Below, one piece after another: positions 32,864 to 44,891 of a DNA stretch of 64,000 bases. The DNA is taken from assembly GCA_023055425.1 (NCBI GenBank), contig JALGPY010000007.1:86949136-87013135 (forward strand), given 5' to 3'. The stretch is from Linanthus parryae. Lineage: Eukaryota > Streptophyta > Magnoliopsida > Ericales > Polemoniaceae. Under the pieces are notes generated by a model. It ran no database searches. It saw nothing but the letters and a program-made list of their open reading frames with translations, and had not been told where the DNA came from. A program made the translations under genes and the position numbers. How positions within the stretch are numbered: the stretch's first letter is position 1; every line of letters starts with the position of its first letter.

Positions 32864-33435
32864 TCAACTTGTTCTCATGTAATGTCTTATGTACTTCAAC
32901 TTAATTGTACTCTCAACTATGTTTTTGTTCCTGAGGTTGTACTCATCCATGTGATTGTTGATTTAATACTTGAACTGCAGTGGAGTTAACCCAGTCCTGT
33001 TGCAGCATGCTACCAGGTTGTTTGTGTCACGGCCACATAGGCTCCACCAAAGGGTGACTTCATAGAGGTACATACCCGTTTCTTGCCTTTCAGTGAAAAA
33101 CTTCCTTCGCCTCTATTGCGAAGTATTCACAATTATACCCTCGTCTAGGTCGTCGTCTATCCCTAGAGCACCTTGTACAAGAGGTTGTCAAAAGTAGGCA
33201 GAACAAGAGACTGGCCTCCATGAGGTACCATAGCAAGGATTTTGACCATTCATGGATTGATGATGATGTCAAATTCTTCACGGTGATGGTCCTTATGAAT
33301 GCAGTGGTATGCACCACATAAACCATTTGGGGAGTGAAACTACTCGCCACAGCCAACAAAAACCCTGTGGTTTCCATGGGGCTTGTAGCATCTGTGATAG
33401 TATAAAAGGGTGAGGAAGGCATTGTTGCTGGTCAT
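32864..33435 (-). pseudogene. ZF-HD-like copy 2b
   Basis: The ATG at 33,435 is in frame with the finger (MTSNNAFLTLLYYHRCYKPH), supporting this as the ancestral start. VGCGE is followed by TAG where Tyr is expected; then FHSPNGLCGAYHCIHKDHH. A Trp-to-stop change (NP-stop-MVKIL) and several stops in the linker follow. The homeodomain reads ETGMYLYEVTLWWSLCGRDT, NNLVACCNRTGLTPLQFKY, stop, INNHMDEYNLR. Confidence 0.7.
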
Positions 33436-33547
33436 TGGAGAGTATCAGCGAGACACAAAGAGAATGAGAGAGATACAATGAGGGAGAGTGATCTCTTCGT
33501 TTTTTACCCTCTCTCTCCCTCTCTCTATGTCTCGCTTAGACTATCCT

Positions 33548-34065
33548 ATGGCCAGAAACAATGCCTTTCACACCCTTGTATACTATCACGAATGTCGCAT
33601 GTCCCATGGCAGCCACTGGGTGTACAATGGTTTTGGCGAGTAATTTCACTCCCCAAATGGTTTATGTGGCGCATGCCACTAGAGCCGTGGGGACCATCAT
33701 CGTGAAGAAGTTGCATTCAACATCAATCAATGGTTGGTCCAAATCCTAGCTGAGTTCGCTCACAGAGGCTAGCTGACTTTCGTCCTAACTTTGACAACCT
33801 TGTTGTCCCAAGTGCTCAGGGGATAGTGGACGAACCAGAAGAGGGTGTAGTTGTGAATCCTCGGTAGCATAGGTTAAGGACGGTGTTCACTGAAAGGTAG
33901 AAGACGGGTATGTACATTTATGTCGGCACCCACCGGTGGAGCCTATATGGCCACAACCCGGACAACCTCGTGGCATGCTGCAACAAGATCCAGGTAACAC
34001 CACTGTAGCTCAATCAGTGGATCAACAATCATAGGGATGAGTACAACCTCAGGAATAAAAACTGA
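33548..34065 (+). pseudogene. ZF-HD-like copy 2c
   Basis: ATG at 33,548 in frame: MARNNAFHTLVYYHECRMSH, GSHWVYNGFGE, TAA, FHSPNGLCGACH, TAG, then DHHREEVAFNINQW. The homeodomain reads RTVFTER, TAG, KTGMYIYVGTHRWSLYG, NLVACCNKIQVTPL, TAG, LNQWINNHRDEYNLRNKN. It shares the GE-stop and TPL-stop lesions with 1c and 3c. Confidence 0.7.
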
Positions 34066-34222
34066 GTTGAAAGCATAATAAAACTGGATTAAGTTGAAGT
34101 ACATATGAAATTACATTCAGAACAAGATAAACAGCGATGAGACGACTAGAACTTGAACCCTATATTGAGACTTTAGCAACCTCAAGGCACCTCAATAGCC
34201 GCAATGACCAAACAACCTTTAG

Positions 34223-34729
34223 TTATGTAGGTTATAATCATATACGAGATTATTGATCCACTGCTTGATCTGCAGTGGAGTTACCCCTACCATGTTGCAG
34301 TATACCACAAGGTTGTTCTGGTTGTGTCCCCCCAGGCTGCACCCGATTGTTATGGCAAACACGTACATTTTTATATTCTACCTTGCATTGAACACCATCC
34401 TCCACCTCTGTTGCGTAGGATTCACCACCACACCCACCTATGGATCGTCGTTTATCACCAGAGAACTTGGAAAACCAGAAGTTAAAGTTAGACACAACAT
34501 ACAGCTGGCCTTCGTAAAGGTACCTGAGCTAGGATTTTGACCTTCCATGGATCGATGTTGAATGAAACTTCTTCACTGCGATGGTCCACACTGCTGTAGT
34601 GAACTGCACCACATGAACCATATGAGGAGTGAAAGTACTACCCACAACCATCCTACTCCCTATGGCTACTATGGGACTTGTGTATTTACCATAGCACACA
34701 AGGGTGGGAAAGGCATTGTTGTTGGCCAT
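34223..34729 (-). pseudogene. ZF-HD-like copy 2d
   Basis: ATG at 34,729 (MANNNAFPTLVCYGKYT), open in the shifted frame to 34,529. The homeodomain part reads WRMVFNAR, TAG, NIKMYVFAITIGCSLGGHNQ, NNLVVYCNMVGVTPLQIKQW, INNLVYDYNLHN, stop at 34,223. Confidence 0.7.
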
Positions 34730-34905
34730 TGGAGAGTCTCAACGAGAGAGATAGAGAAAGAGAGAGCTCATGAGTTTAATAGAGGGACATAGATCTCTTT
34801 TTTTATATTATGAAAGAGGGATGTTACATGCAACCTAAGACTTGACATATGTTCGGCCAACGCTTTGTTGCATTCTGATCGCTAGCCATGAGAAAGAGAG
34901 CTAGC

Positions 34906-35928
34906 AAAAGTCGTGACACATGTTCTTTTTTCGTCATGTTCTTTATCTCGCTGTATGCCTGCACCTCAACGACCTCTGTTCTCGGCTCACAACCACCACT
35001 GTTCTCCTCCCACTACCACGATGTATCGTATTCCTCAGTGTATCCCCTAGACCTCATATGTCCCTTCACCACTTGGATCCCTACCCAAGTCATTGGGATG
35101 CTCGAAAATCAAGTTCCCATCCCAGGACATACTTATTTATGAAACCAAATATCTTACTCTCTCGGATTTGTTGATAAATAAGCCAATTTGATATTCCCCA
35201 TTTTGGAGGCGATACCCTAGGTTGGGTTATCTTTAATGTCTTCCAGCTCTCCCAGTTACTTTTTGTGATATCAGTCAATGATTGAATTTCGACTCTGCAA
35301 TTTAGATTTCCCCATTTACGAGGCACAATCCTAGATCCGCGTACCAAGTTCTATTACGGTTTCTTGTAGCGGCTCCCGCACCGGTTTATTTCGGTCATGG
35401 GATATTGGAGATGGTTTATGAGGCGGGGGAGAAGAGGAAGAGCGGCGATGAAGGGATGAGGTTGCCGGGGAAGAGCATTGCGGCGAGGCATAAGCGGAGC
35501 TCGGGAAACTGATTCTGGTGATTCATGGGGCATAAGCGGAGCTCGGGAAACTGATTCTGGTGATTCATGGGGCTGTCTAGTATACATCCCAGGAGTCGCT
35601 GTTCCCAAGAAGTAATGAACAGCGGATGATAAACTACTCTTCTGCACTCTCACGCTCCTAACTATCGTACACCCAAACCAAAATCTCTCCCCGTAACACC
35701 CCTTCCCTACCCCCTCCACTCATGGGGTTGGACTTGAACTGTATTTTTATAAGTTTTCTACCTCTCCTCCACCTCCCCCATGGAGTTGGAGATACTCTTA
35801 ATTGTTATATATTACACTTACTAGAAACCAATTTTCCTTCCCTCTGGGCTCTTTCATATTATCTTGTAAAATATTGTGAGGCATGGTCAAAATTTGCACT
35901 TTCTAAGTATATGTGTACTGTGACCTCA
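34906..35928. other. B2 right flank with 42-bp duplication
   Basis: Homologous to 9,677-10,680 and 61,622-62,640. The short unknown ORF at 34,920-35,142 is conserved. In the GC-rich block a 42-bp segment is duplicated in tandem (35,488-35,529 and 35,530-35,571). No recognised gene. Confidence 0.4.
35488..35571. repeat. 42-bp tandem duplication
   Basis: Two identical-looking units beginning GCATAAGCGGAGCTCGGG; the sister blocks in B1 and B3 have only one copy. Confidence 0.85.
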
Positions 35929-35937
35929 AAAATAGTA

Positions 35938-36928
35938 GGCTAAATTGCACCGGAGGTACCCAAAGTTTGCCAAAACGAGCAAGTAGGTACTCAAATTTCA
36001 AAATCGCGCACCGCAGGTCTCAAATTTTGGATTTTCGAGCAAGTAGGTACCCTTCCGTTAACTTTCCGTTAACATTGGATGGAAAATAATAAAAAGACAT
36101 ATCCCTTATTTTCACCTCCATTTTTTTTATATACAAGTTTTACTAAAAATAAAATAAAAAGTAAAAAAAAAAAATTTAATTTAATAATTTGATATATGTA
36201 AGATAATGCAATATATTTTATCAAAATTACATATTTTTACATCATTTCAAGATATAAAATATGTTTTATTAACAAAAATCCGTCAATTTTAAAGTCTTTA
36301 ATTTTTTTGCAGTGTTTAAAAAGAATCTCAAATTTCATAATTTCCCATGTAACAATAATATACAAGTATCTTTGTACATTTTATACAATAGTCTCTTTTA
36401 CATTTGCATGAAAAATACAAATCATTACGATAAAAGCTACTCAAGAATGTCTGGTTGTATGTTATTGTTTTATTAAAAAAAAACATGTGAAATTACGAAG
36501 TTTTGAGATTTTTCTTAAAAACTGTTAAAAAAAAGTTAAAGACTTTAAAATTGACGGATATATGTTAATGAAAACATTTTTCAAATCTTGAAATGATGCA
36601 AAAAAATATATAATTTTGATGAAATATATTGCATTATCTTACATTTATAAAATTATTAAATTACTTCATTTCAAAAAAATTATTAAATTATTTTTTTGAA
36701 TTGTTTTTTATATTTTTAGTAAAACTTGTATTTTAAAAAGTGTGAGGTGAAAATAAGGGGTAAGAAAGTCTTTTTATAATTTTCCGTCCAATTTTAACGG
36801 AAAGTTAACGGAAGGGTACCTACTTGCTCGAAAATTCAAAATTTGAGACCTGTGGTGCTCGATTTTTAAATTTGGGTACCTACTTGCTCGTTTTGGCAAA
36901 CTTTGGGTACCTCCGTTGCAATTTAGCC
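35938..36928. mobile_element. Foldback/MULE-type non-autonomous element
   Basis: 991 bp starting GGCTAAATTGCACCGGAGG and ending with its inverse, flanked by a perfect 9-bp direct repeat AAAATAGTA (35,929-35,937 and 36,929-36,937). The inverted similarity continues for roughly 440 bp from each end, so nearly the whole element is one hairpin. The 9-bp duplication indicates Mutator-like transposition. Units 1 and 3 have the empty site (CCTCAAGACTAGTATGTG). No transposase. Confidence 0.9.
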
Positions 36929-36937
36929 AAAATAGTA

Positions 36938-38361
36938 TTTGAAAACACAACGTAGTGTTATTAAGGAGGTGAATGGGTAAGCTTCAACTATATTTCAAAT
37001 AGGTCAAAATACTAAATAAGGCTTCGCTTTCTTTACCTAATTCAAGTGATTTTTTTTCTTTAGAAAAACATAAAAGAATTGAAATTTTGAAACTGTGAAA
37101 TATTTTATAAAGTTGTAGTTATCTTTCTTAGAAATAGAAAATTGCTTACATTTTTTACTATATTAGCTCATAAAAGTAAATTTTATGAGTAAAACGTAAG
37201 AAAAATTGAAGTTAAAAAACACTAAGTTATTTTTAGCCTAAAAAATGTAAATGATTACGTTAATTAAGTTGTAACAAAAGTGAGTAAATTAAAACTATTT
37301 TATTACTAAAAAGGATAGAAACGTCACCTTAATGTCTGTATTATTAAGGTGTTGGCCGTCCACTCGTGTCAGTGCCTAAAGAATTGAAATTTTGTACCAT
37401 TGACTGTTCATATGAAAATCTCAAAATTGAAACTAAGATTTAACAAATAAATTCTAACAAGATTCATAATTAGCAATCTATTTACATATGATCGTGACAA
37501 CACGTTTTAACCAACACTATATTTTAAGATATGCATTGTTAAATCTATGCAGGGGACTGGTCACTCGGTGCTTAAAACTATAGCTTATGATAAGTCTTTT
37601 GGTTGTGTCGGAAATAAAAAAACCAAACATATCGTAATCATATTTGGAAACCGAGTTCATATTTTCGTTGAGTAGAAATATTCACTTGTGAGTGCATACC
37701 ACACCAAATTTAAAAATTAATTATGCAAATTTTTATTTTGTTAGTATAGATTATAAGAAAGTTTTTTCAGAGAAAAACTGTGATTGTTTATACCTTTACT
37801 AGATATAGATAGTTATAAAGTATGAAGACTATATAGTTTACTCTCTCAAACAAGAAATCTGCACAGTAATAGATTATCTCACACTCAAATAAATTGGGTA
37901 AACTTCCAGACAACTGTATCCCTACCAATTTATGCAAAATGAAGATGAAGGACAAGTGGACAACTGTATTTGAGTGTTGGTGATCTCACACTCAAATACC
38001 TTCGCTGTTTTTATCTTCGATTCCAGGAAGATGAAGGACACCTCTTTCAGGATTGTCCCAGATCGGTGATTTTTTTGCTACCCCTGACGTGGATCTGAAA
38101 ATGACCAACAAATTCTTGCCTTTCAGATTCATTTTAAAAAATATTATCCTCAAAACTCCAACAAAGTAAAAAAGTTTGTTTCTCCATGTGCTTGTGGCAG
38201 ATTTGAAACTATATAAACCGTTTGATTTATGAATATAAATATATTTCGAAAGAAGATGTGATAATAAATGCAAGTTCAGAAAACAAAGAGTTTATTACCA
38301 CTCATCTTTCTTCTCGATTTGCACATACACGCTCGTCGGAAGTTTAGGAGAATCACCGGGG
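36938..38361. other. B2/C2 junction, AT-rich
   Basis: Equivalent to 10,690-11,538 joined to 19,397-20,742 in unit 1. The copia1 insertion site is intact near 37,797 (single CTAGA). No gene seen. Confidence 0.45.
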
Positions 38362-38652
38362 AGGCTTAAATTAAACACCGACGCTGCAGTTTCTATCAAC
38401 CAGAATCTTTGTGGAGGTGGTGCTGCTGGCTCGAACTAATAGGGTGATTCTGTTTGCGGATTTGCCTTCCAGGTCCCTTTCCACAAAGATCCTCTCTTCG
38501 CGGCATTTCAAGCTCTTCATCAAGCTGATCAAATGTTGCGAGATAGAGATTTTGTGAATTTTATTGTGGAGATCAACTCTCTTATCTTAACCCAAAAACT
38601 TGAGAAGATGAGAGACGGTGGAGTTGATAGAGGCGATGGATTAGAGAGATGA
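38362..38652 (+). pseudogene. RVT_3 (RNase H-like) domain fragment, C2
   Basis: RLKLNTDAAVSINQNLCGGG, AAGSN, two stops, GDSVCGFAFQVPFHKDPLFA, then LRDRDFVNFIVEINSLILT, open to a TGA at 38,650. It lacks the second stop of the C1 copy but has a tandem stop after AAGSN. Same family call and limits as the C1 fragment. Confidence 0.7.
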
Positions 38653-39723
38653 AATGATAAGAAAAGTGTGGTTGTTGTTTGTAACGAGGCTGTATCATTA
38701 TAACATAGGATAGGGTTCAAATTTTTCCAATGGACAAAAGAAACCGTTACACATTGTCTATTTAGTTTGGCTTAGATAGTCTTTAATGTACTAGTTGGGT
38801 TGTTACATGCCCTGCAAGCATGTACAACTTATCAGTTCCCGAGAGGCCCAATATTTAAATAAATGTCCGATATCTTTGCCAAAAAAAATTACATTTTTTC
38901 CGGCTGAGTTGATGGTTATACTTACACACACAAATATACAATAACAACTAGACACATACTCTCATAACTAAATGATATGTTATATTACCTAAAATATTAA
39001 CGTCAACTCTCTGGGGCAGATACTAATTATTGAATGTTGTAGATATTTGAATTTAGGAGCTATGTCAGTGTAGGCATTAACACTCTCGTTGTGTCACGTG
39101 AAGGACCGCCAGCAGAGACCACACCCCGATCACCCTTTTAGAGAGTAGACCATGATTAGGTGGTTCGTCCATGGGCCTCTTGGACATGTTAAATTGAAGT
39201 TAATACTAGGATAGAGTAAAATTTAGCAAATTATTCATGCAATTGACAAAAAAAAGAAATTAACTCGCTATCTGGATTTTCTTTTACCATATGTATAAAA
39301 TATCATATACTATTGACGTAAAATCTTATCGATAAACGAATAACATCGGCAAGTAAATAAGTTTCTTCTTTGGATAATGGGATAAACGAACGTTTCGTAA
39401 ATAAATAACATTACCAAATGAATTATTTTCTACGTTCCTAATATGATTTATTTTTCATGATTTTATTTTACATACATAAATTTACAACTATGTCAGCTAT
39501 TCAATTCAACTTGGCTTAATTTTAGTGTGTGATCGGTATCCCAAATTTTAATCCAAGTCAACTTTTGACTATCTCATCTGTGATGACACCAATTTTAAGC
39601 TGATAATCTACACATTAGAACAATCTATGGACATGGTAGAACTCCACAAATTATGAATTTCGCAGATGAAAGTCTCTAAAGAAATAATTTTAACATGTTT
39701 TTGACATTATAATGATTAGTGTT
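38653..39723. other. C2 AT-rich intergenic sequence
   Basis: Includes about 300 bp (38,803-39,097) missing from C1. No coding signal. Confidence 0.45.
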
Positions 39724-40095
39724 TGTTAGGTTTTGGGGATTCAAATACCTAACATAGAAAATTGACTTGGTCCAAGGCAGCTAAGGAGTGTTTCCTTGTC
39801 CATTTTGGAATTTTTTTCCTTTTACGTTTTGGTAACTTTAGTCGTTGCTTTGGGCACAAGTCAGCAGTCTAGGCCTATATATGGGTGTATGTCGTGGATA
39901 TTACCTTGTGTGGTGTGTCTTGGATTGTAATGGGTTCTGTCATCAATAAAATTGGGTTTCTTTTGGCCGTTGATGTAGCGAGTCTCAAAACTAGTGAACC
40001 ATATTAAATCGTTTGTGTTGTACTTTATCTTGCTCTTTGTTTCATTGTTCTTCTTAATTCTTAAAAAGTTGTATCATCTGCGTTCGTTTCTAACA
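39724..40095 (+). repeat. 5' LTR of a non-autonomous LTR element, C2
   Basis: 372 bp, TGTTAG...CTAACA, same length as the C1 copy. TATA-like CTATATATGG near 39,874 and AATAAAATT near 39,944. Followed by a decayed primer-binding site at 40,098. Confidence 0.75.
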
Positions 40096-40669
40096 AGTGG
40101 TATTAGAGACAAGTTGTTGGATTTGGGTTTTCTGGTGATGAGTTATAGCGAATTCGTGTGGGATGAGTTATAGCTAACTATCGGGCTCGTTGTTGGAGCA
40201 TAAATTGATTTCATCCTATGGAGCATGTTGGAAAACATATGATTGGGTGTGAAAGAGATCGAGCAAATCCGGCTTGTTGTTGTTTCCGGCGCGAATCTGA
40301 CGGTTTAAGCGCATCTGGCATTCTGGCGATTTGGCCTTCAGGCGCAACTGGGCTTCCAGCATGGAATTTGCGGCACGTGGATCTTGTTCTTGCCGCTAGG
40401 AGGAGTCAAGTCAAGGTTGATACGACTCAAGTCAACTGATGGATTTTGCACCTGGCATGGAGCAATTGATACAGGTTGTTGATATGAGATTTGGTTGGTA
40501 GCGCGTTATTGGGCTTGCATCGGTTGATTGCATGTTGTTGGGCATGCATTGTTTGGCGGCGTGCTAATGTGAACACATTAATTCTTTGCACGTTGTTGGG
40601 ACTATCTCGGTTTGCGCATTGGTGTGGTTCTTGGTTGCGAAATTGGTATGACATCGAGCATAATCTGGT
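40096..40669 (+). other. Leader of the non-autonomous LTR element, C2
   Basis: Equivalent to 22,213-22,854 with a deletion near 40,170. GCGCATCTGGCA-type repeats; no ORF supported. Confidence 0.45.
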
Positions 40670-41832
40670 AGATTAGAGGTTTACCTCAATCGCACTGACT
40701 AGTGACAATCACTAGCGCAGAAAAGATGTGGCGCCTCTACGGTATCCACATGAATCGCAGGTGAAGCATTCATAACGTGACAAAGGAGATAAGGTTACCT
40801 TGATAGTCTGACTGATCATTGCGTAGAATTTATTTCCACGCCTCTACAGATATCCACACTGTAGGTTCGCCAACAAGAACTCCCTCTAGTGTTTGTGCTT
40901 GCATTGTATAAGAAGGAGGAATCACCAAGGAGCTTGATCCAATCAAGCATGAAATGAAACAATGGAGGAGGAGGGTTTCTAACTCTCTTTGTGCCGTCGG
41001 CGCTAGGGATGTTCGGTCCTCTCTTTTATCTTTTATCTTCTCTCGCTCGCTCTAATTATTTTATCTAATGAAATATTAGGCTTGGACTAAGCTTTTATAA
41101 TTAACAGCTCTTTATATTAATTACAAAACTTCCCCACTATTAATCTAACCATACTTGGATTAGTCAAATACAATTCCGATCCATACTTGGATTAGTCAAA
41201 TACTAGTATGATTCATTCTTGTATTAACTAGGAGATAAGTCCACTTTGATATTTACTTCAACTAAATATGAACGTTGCGGCACTTTGATCCTTGTTTTTT
41301 TCCTGTTAATTATTCCAACTAATTAACATCTATATCTAGTCTAATCCTTTAGGTGTGTGACTCTACAAGTCCCTATTACGTTGGCAGTAAAAATTAAAAA
41401 CATTGACCGGTGTCTAGCACCACATCGATTCTACCCAAGCAATATGAATAGTCAGTGAAATAACAAAATTCTATGACCAATTTTACCATGATGTATAGTC
41501 CCTTTGTCACAATATTCAGATTGCGCACGAGACACGGATGTCACACTCGTATATCCAATCCATAGTTTCTCGATCCTGGGAATACACTTATCAGAACAGA
41601 TAACAACAATATCATATATTAATTTACCTGATAGGTATTTATAAGTACTACCCATCAAGTGGCCGCGGATACATACTCACGTTATGTGGGACGGACGAAT
41701 CCTATCTACATCACTACCATCTCTCAGCTTGCTTCATATGATGTCCGATTATCGCGTTTATAGTTAACCAGTTACAGTGAAATGTTTGACGAAACCAAAA
41801 CATGATAATTCACAACTAGAGTATCTAGTGAC
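40670..41832 (-). repeat. Diverged copia LTR, minus orientation, C2 (first part)
   Basis: Same diverged LTR as 22,855-24,296. It is split by copia2, and the remainder lies at 50,267-50,556. Confidence 0.7.
41828..41832. repeat. Target-site duplication of copia2, left (GTGAC)
   Basis: Repeated at 50,262-50,266; single copy in C1 at 24,002-24,006. Confidence 0.95.
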
Positions 41833-43256
41833 TGTTGGAATAGATGCCCTAGAGGCAATCTAGTTTAGTATGAATTTATTTGTGGCTAGAAATTCATTTA
41901 TTATTTATTGGATATTTAATATAATGAATTCCTTAGATTTACAATTGTGTTGTTTATCTTAAATATCCCTAGTCCAGTATAATGATTAATGGGACAATCA
42001 TCTATAGACTAGTATGGGGTTGGATTGATATGGAGATATCATGATCCAACACATAGGTGTGCATTAAGGGTAATGTCGCACTGGATTGACCCATCTTCGA
42101 GAAGGCTACATACACGTTATGTTGAGTCACAAGCGCTTCTCGCGGTGCAATGGTATTGTCATCCATAGACTTGAAGTCACTAGATATTCTAGTTGTGGAT
42201 TATTGTGATTTTGGTAGCGTTAAACGCTACACCGTAACTGGGTAGTTATAAAGGCGTGTACTGGATACAATAAGAAGCAAGCTTAGAGATCGTAGTGGAC
42301 GTAGATAGAATTTTTCTCTCCCACATAATGGGAGCAAATATCGTAGGCCACTCGGGGGATAGTGCTTATAGAATGTCTGCCAGACTCAAATAAATCAATA
42401 TGGGATATTGATGTTATTTGCACGAATAAGGCTATTCCCATGGATCGAGAAACTATGGATTGGATATACGAGTGTGACTTGTATGTCTCGTGTCCAATAC
42501 GGATATAGAGACAAAGGGATGAGACAATTACTTGTACAAAGGTTGTCAAGATGACTATTCTATTAGTTGGCTAGAATGGATGTTTTGCTAGAAACCGCTC
42601 CATATTAGCAAATAGTTGCTACCAACTAGATAGAACCTATGGGGTCACACGCTATATAGAGTTGAACTAGATTTGGTTATTAATTAATTGGATTAATTAA
42701 ATAGAAGGATCACTTTGGAAAACCTTGCAAACTTAGTAGGGACTAATTTGCAAGGAAGGAACTAAATTTAATTTTAGTAGGACTAGAATAAGTCCTTTAG
42801 GTAGTTGGCAAGGAGTTGTTGGACTATATAAAGGACCTTCCTTCCTTCATTCCCACAACTTATGCTCATAATTGAACATAACTAGAGTGGGAGAGAACAA
42901 AAGGAGAGAGAGCAACAAGCTAAGGAGCCGACCGCCCCCTAGCTCGCCGCCCCGTCCCCGTCGGCCCCAAAGGAGGCCGAACACCTCCTTTGGTTGTCTC
43001 GTTTTTCGTGATTCTTCTTCCTCTTCCTCTTTCCGGGCTAGCACCAAGGAGTGGGAGATCTAGGAATCAACTCTAGGTGTGGATCAACCATAGAGAACGT
43101 GACACAATTCGCGTTTGAAGTCATCAAAATAGAACCCTAAGGTGTGTTATTTATTTCTTCCTTTACCATCGTTATGTCTCTTGACTTGTGATCCTTGGAG
43201 GGTTTTGCATGGTTAATTATTGTTTCCATTGCGCATCCATGAATCAAAACCCTACA
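41833..43256 (+). repeat. copia2 5' LTR
   Basis: 1,424 bp, TGTTGGAATAG...CCCTACA. TATA box CTATATAAAG at 42,824-42,833 and a GC-rich leader after it (GCCGACCGCCCCCTAGC). Short ORFs inside repeat in every copy of this LTR and are not genes. Confidence 0.95.
42824..42833 (+). promoter_or_regulatory. copia2 LTR TATA box
   Basis: CTATATAAAG, about 420 bp before the LTR end, fitting the start of R/U5. The same box in the 3' LTR has changed to CTATATAACG near 49,845. Confidence 0.6.
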
Positions 43257-43257
43257 G

Positions 43258-43270
43258 TGGTATCAGAGCC
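43258..43270 (+). other. copia2 primer-binding site
   Basis: TGGTATCAGAGCC, complementary to initiator tRNA-Met. Confidence 0.95.
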
Positions 43271-44891
43271 ACAGGTCGTAGAGCATAAACGTGGTTTATG
43301 TGTTACGTTTTAGTTGTTTTACACCTTAAATTGATTGTTTATCGCGTAGAACAAGACAAATCAAGCATGGGATGCAATTTGTCTATAATCTATCATAACA
43401 AGATCTAATTTTTGCATTGGATGCATGAATTGGTGAGTTTGAGAAATTTTAGGATCTTAGATCTAGGGTTTGGGCATCCTTGGGGAAGAAGGAGTTCTCC
43501 CAAAACAAGGAAACAACCAAACTTGGGCACCAAGCAAGGGAGTTGTTTTGGAAACAACTCACGCAAGGAGGTTCGGCCCCCCTAGGGGACCTCCCCTCTT
43601 GCTTGCCGTCCAAGCTTGGCCGCCCTAGGGGCCGGCCGGCCCTAGCACACGGCCTAGGCATGTGGGTTATGGCCCGGGCAATTTGATTGTTGGGCCCATG
43701 GACCGTTTTAACCCTAGAAATCCTAAAATCAATTAAAATTGACCAAGCGCGTTAAAATTGGATTTTAATTGTTTATGTGCAATTCGCATGGTGATTGGAT
43801 ATGGCCTTAGGATGTGGTTTGATGTGGATGTTTAATTTTGTGGTTTAGTTTTACGGCCTGCGAGCTGATCAATTAATTAGGGTTTTATGGCCTGCGTGCC
43901 ATTTTTTTTTTCTCTCAACTTGTGAGATTTATTTTATTTAGTATAGAAGTTAGCTAGTGCTAGATAAAAGTAGATTGTTAGCCAAGAATGAAGAAAAGAA
44001 GCTTAAAGCCAAAGGAGCCACAAAAGATGGAGCATGGAGCATGGAGCATTCCACATGACTATTTAGGATGGACCAAAAGATCAAGACGCATGGAGATGTG
44101 TTTTCTTTTAGGGTTCATAGATAATTCCATTGGCTTGGAATTATCTAAGTTAGAAAAGGCCATATCCACATCACGTTTAATTTCTGTTTTGTGGTTGTTT
44201 ACATTATTGTCTTATTATTGTGTGGTTGGTGTATGGATGATGCATGCAATTAGGATAATAAGATAATTAGACAACCCGAATCTATTATTTGGAGTTGTGC
44301 CCAAACTCAAATAGATAGATTAGTTGATATTGATCAACAAAACAATTAAAAATTGAATTTAAAAATCCCTCAAAATTCAAATATTGTGTTCTTGCTTTCT
44401 CGTTATTTAAAAACTCATTATCATCATGATTTATCAAGTTCGTGCGTGCCAAAGCAAGGCGACTTGGTTCATAATGATGGAATGCGATGGCACACCTCGT
44501 GTGCAATTGTTTAAGTAAGAGGTTGAACACAACTAGGCAATTAATATGATTAAGAAACCTATAGGCAATCAATTGGGATTATCCATATGGATTAATAAAT
44601 AAGGAGTTATTTTCCCAATTAAACCAAGAGTTTCATATGGGACGCAATTGGAATTGTTCCTACCTAAAGTAGTCGAATTATGGGTGACTTGCCAAAGCAA
44701 GCTCATAAGGAGGTGAAACATGGATCTTGGCCCACTAGAAAATATAAGGATATTTTCCGCATTAATATCTTGAGGTTTATTAATCCGTATAAAAATAGTG
44801 GGAGCTATATGTGATAAACTAGCCATTATTGAATATAGTCAAAAATTCACAAATACTAAAACTTGCGTATTTTCCTTTTGTAGAAATCCAA
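43271..44891 (+). other. copia2 5' leader
   Basis: No conserved ORF. Contains a GC-rich segment (43,560-43,680, with CCTAGGGGCCGGCCGG) and otherwise AT-rich sequence leading to the gag ATG. Confidence 0.6.

Larger units (their letters stand above)
32100..34905. repeat. Large palindrome with four ZF-HD copies (B2)
   Basis: Ends GCTAGCTCTCTTTATCATGG and, inverted, CCATGAGAAAGAGAGCTAGC. Arms of about 1.4 kb hold copies a(+) b(-) on the left and c(+) d(-) on the right, the same design as 6,949-9,676. Confidence 0.8.

Noticed and set aside
42847..43063. Frames in the GC-rich part of the copia2 LTR
   Set aside because: They recur in both LTRs (also 49,803-50,051) and are non-coding leader sequence.
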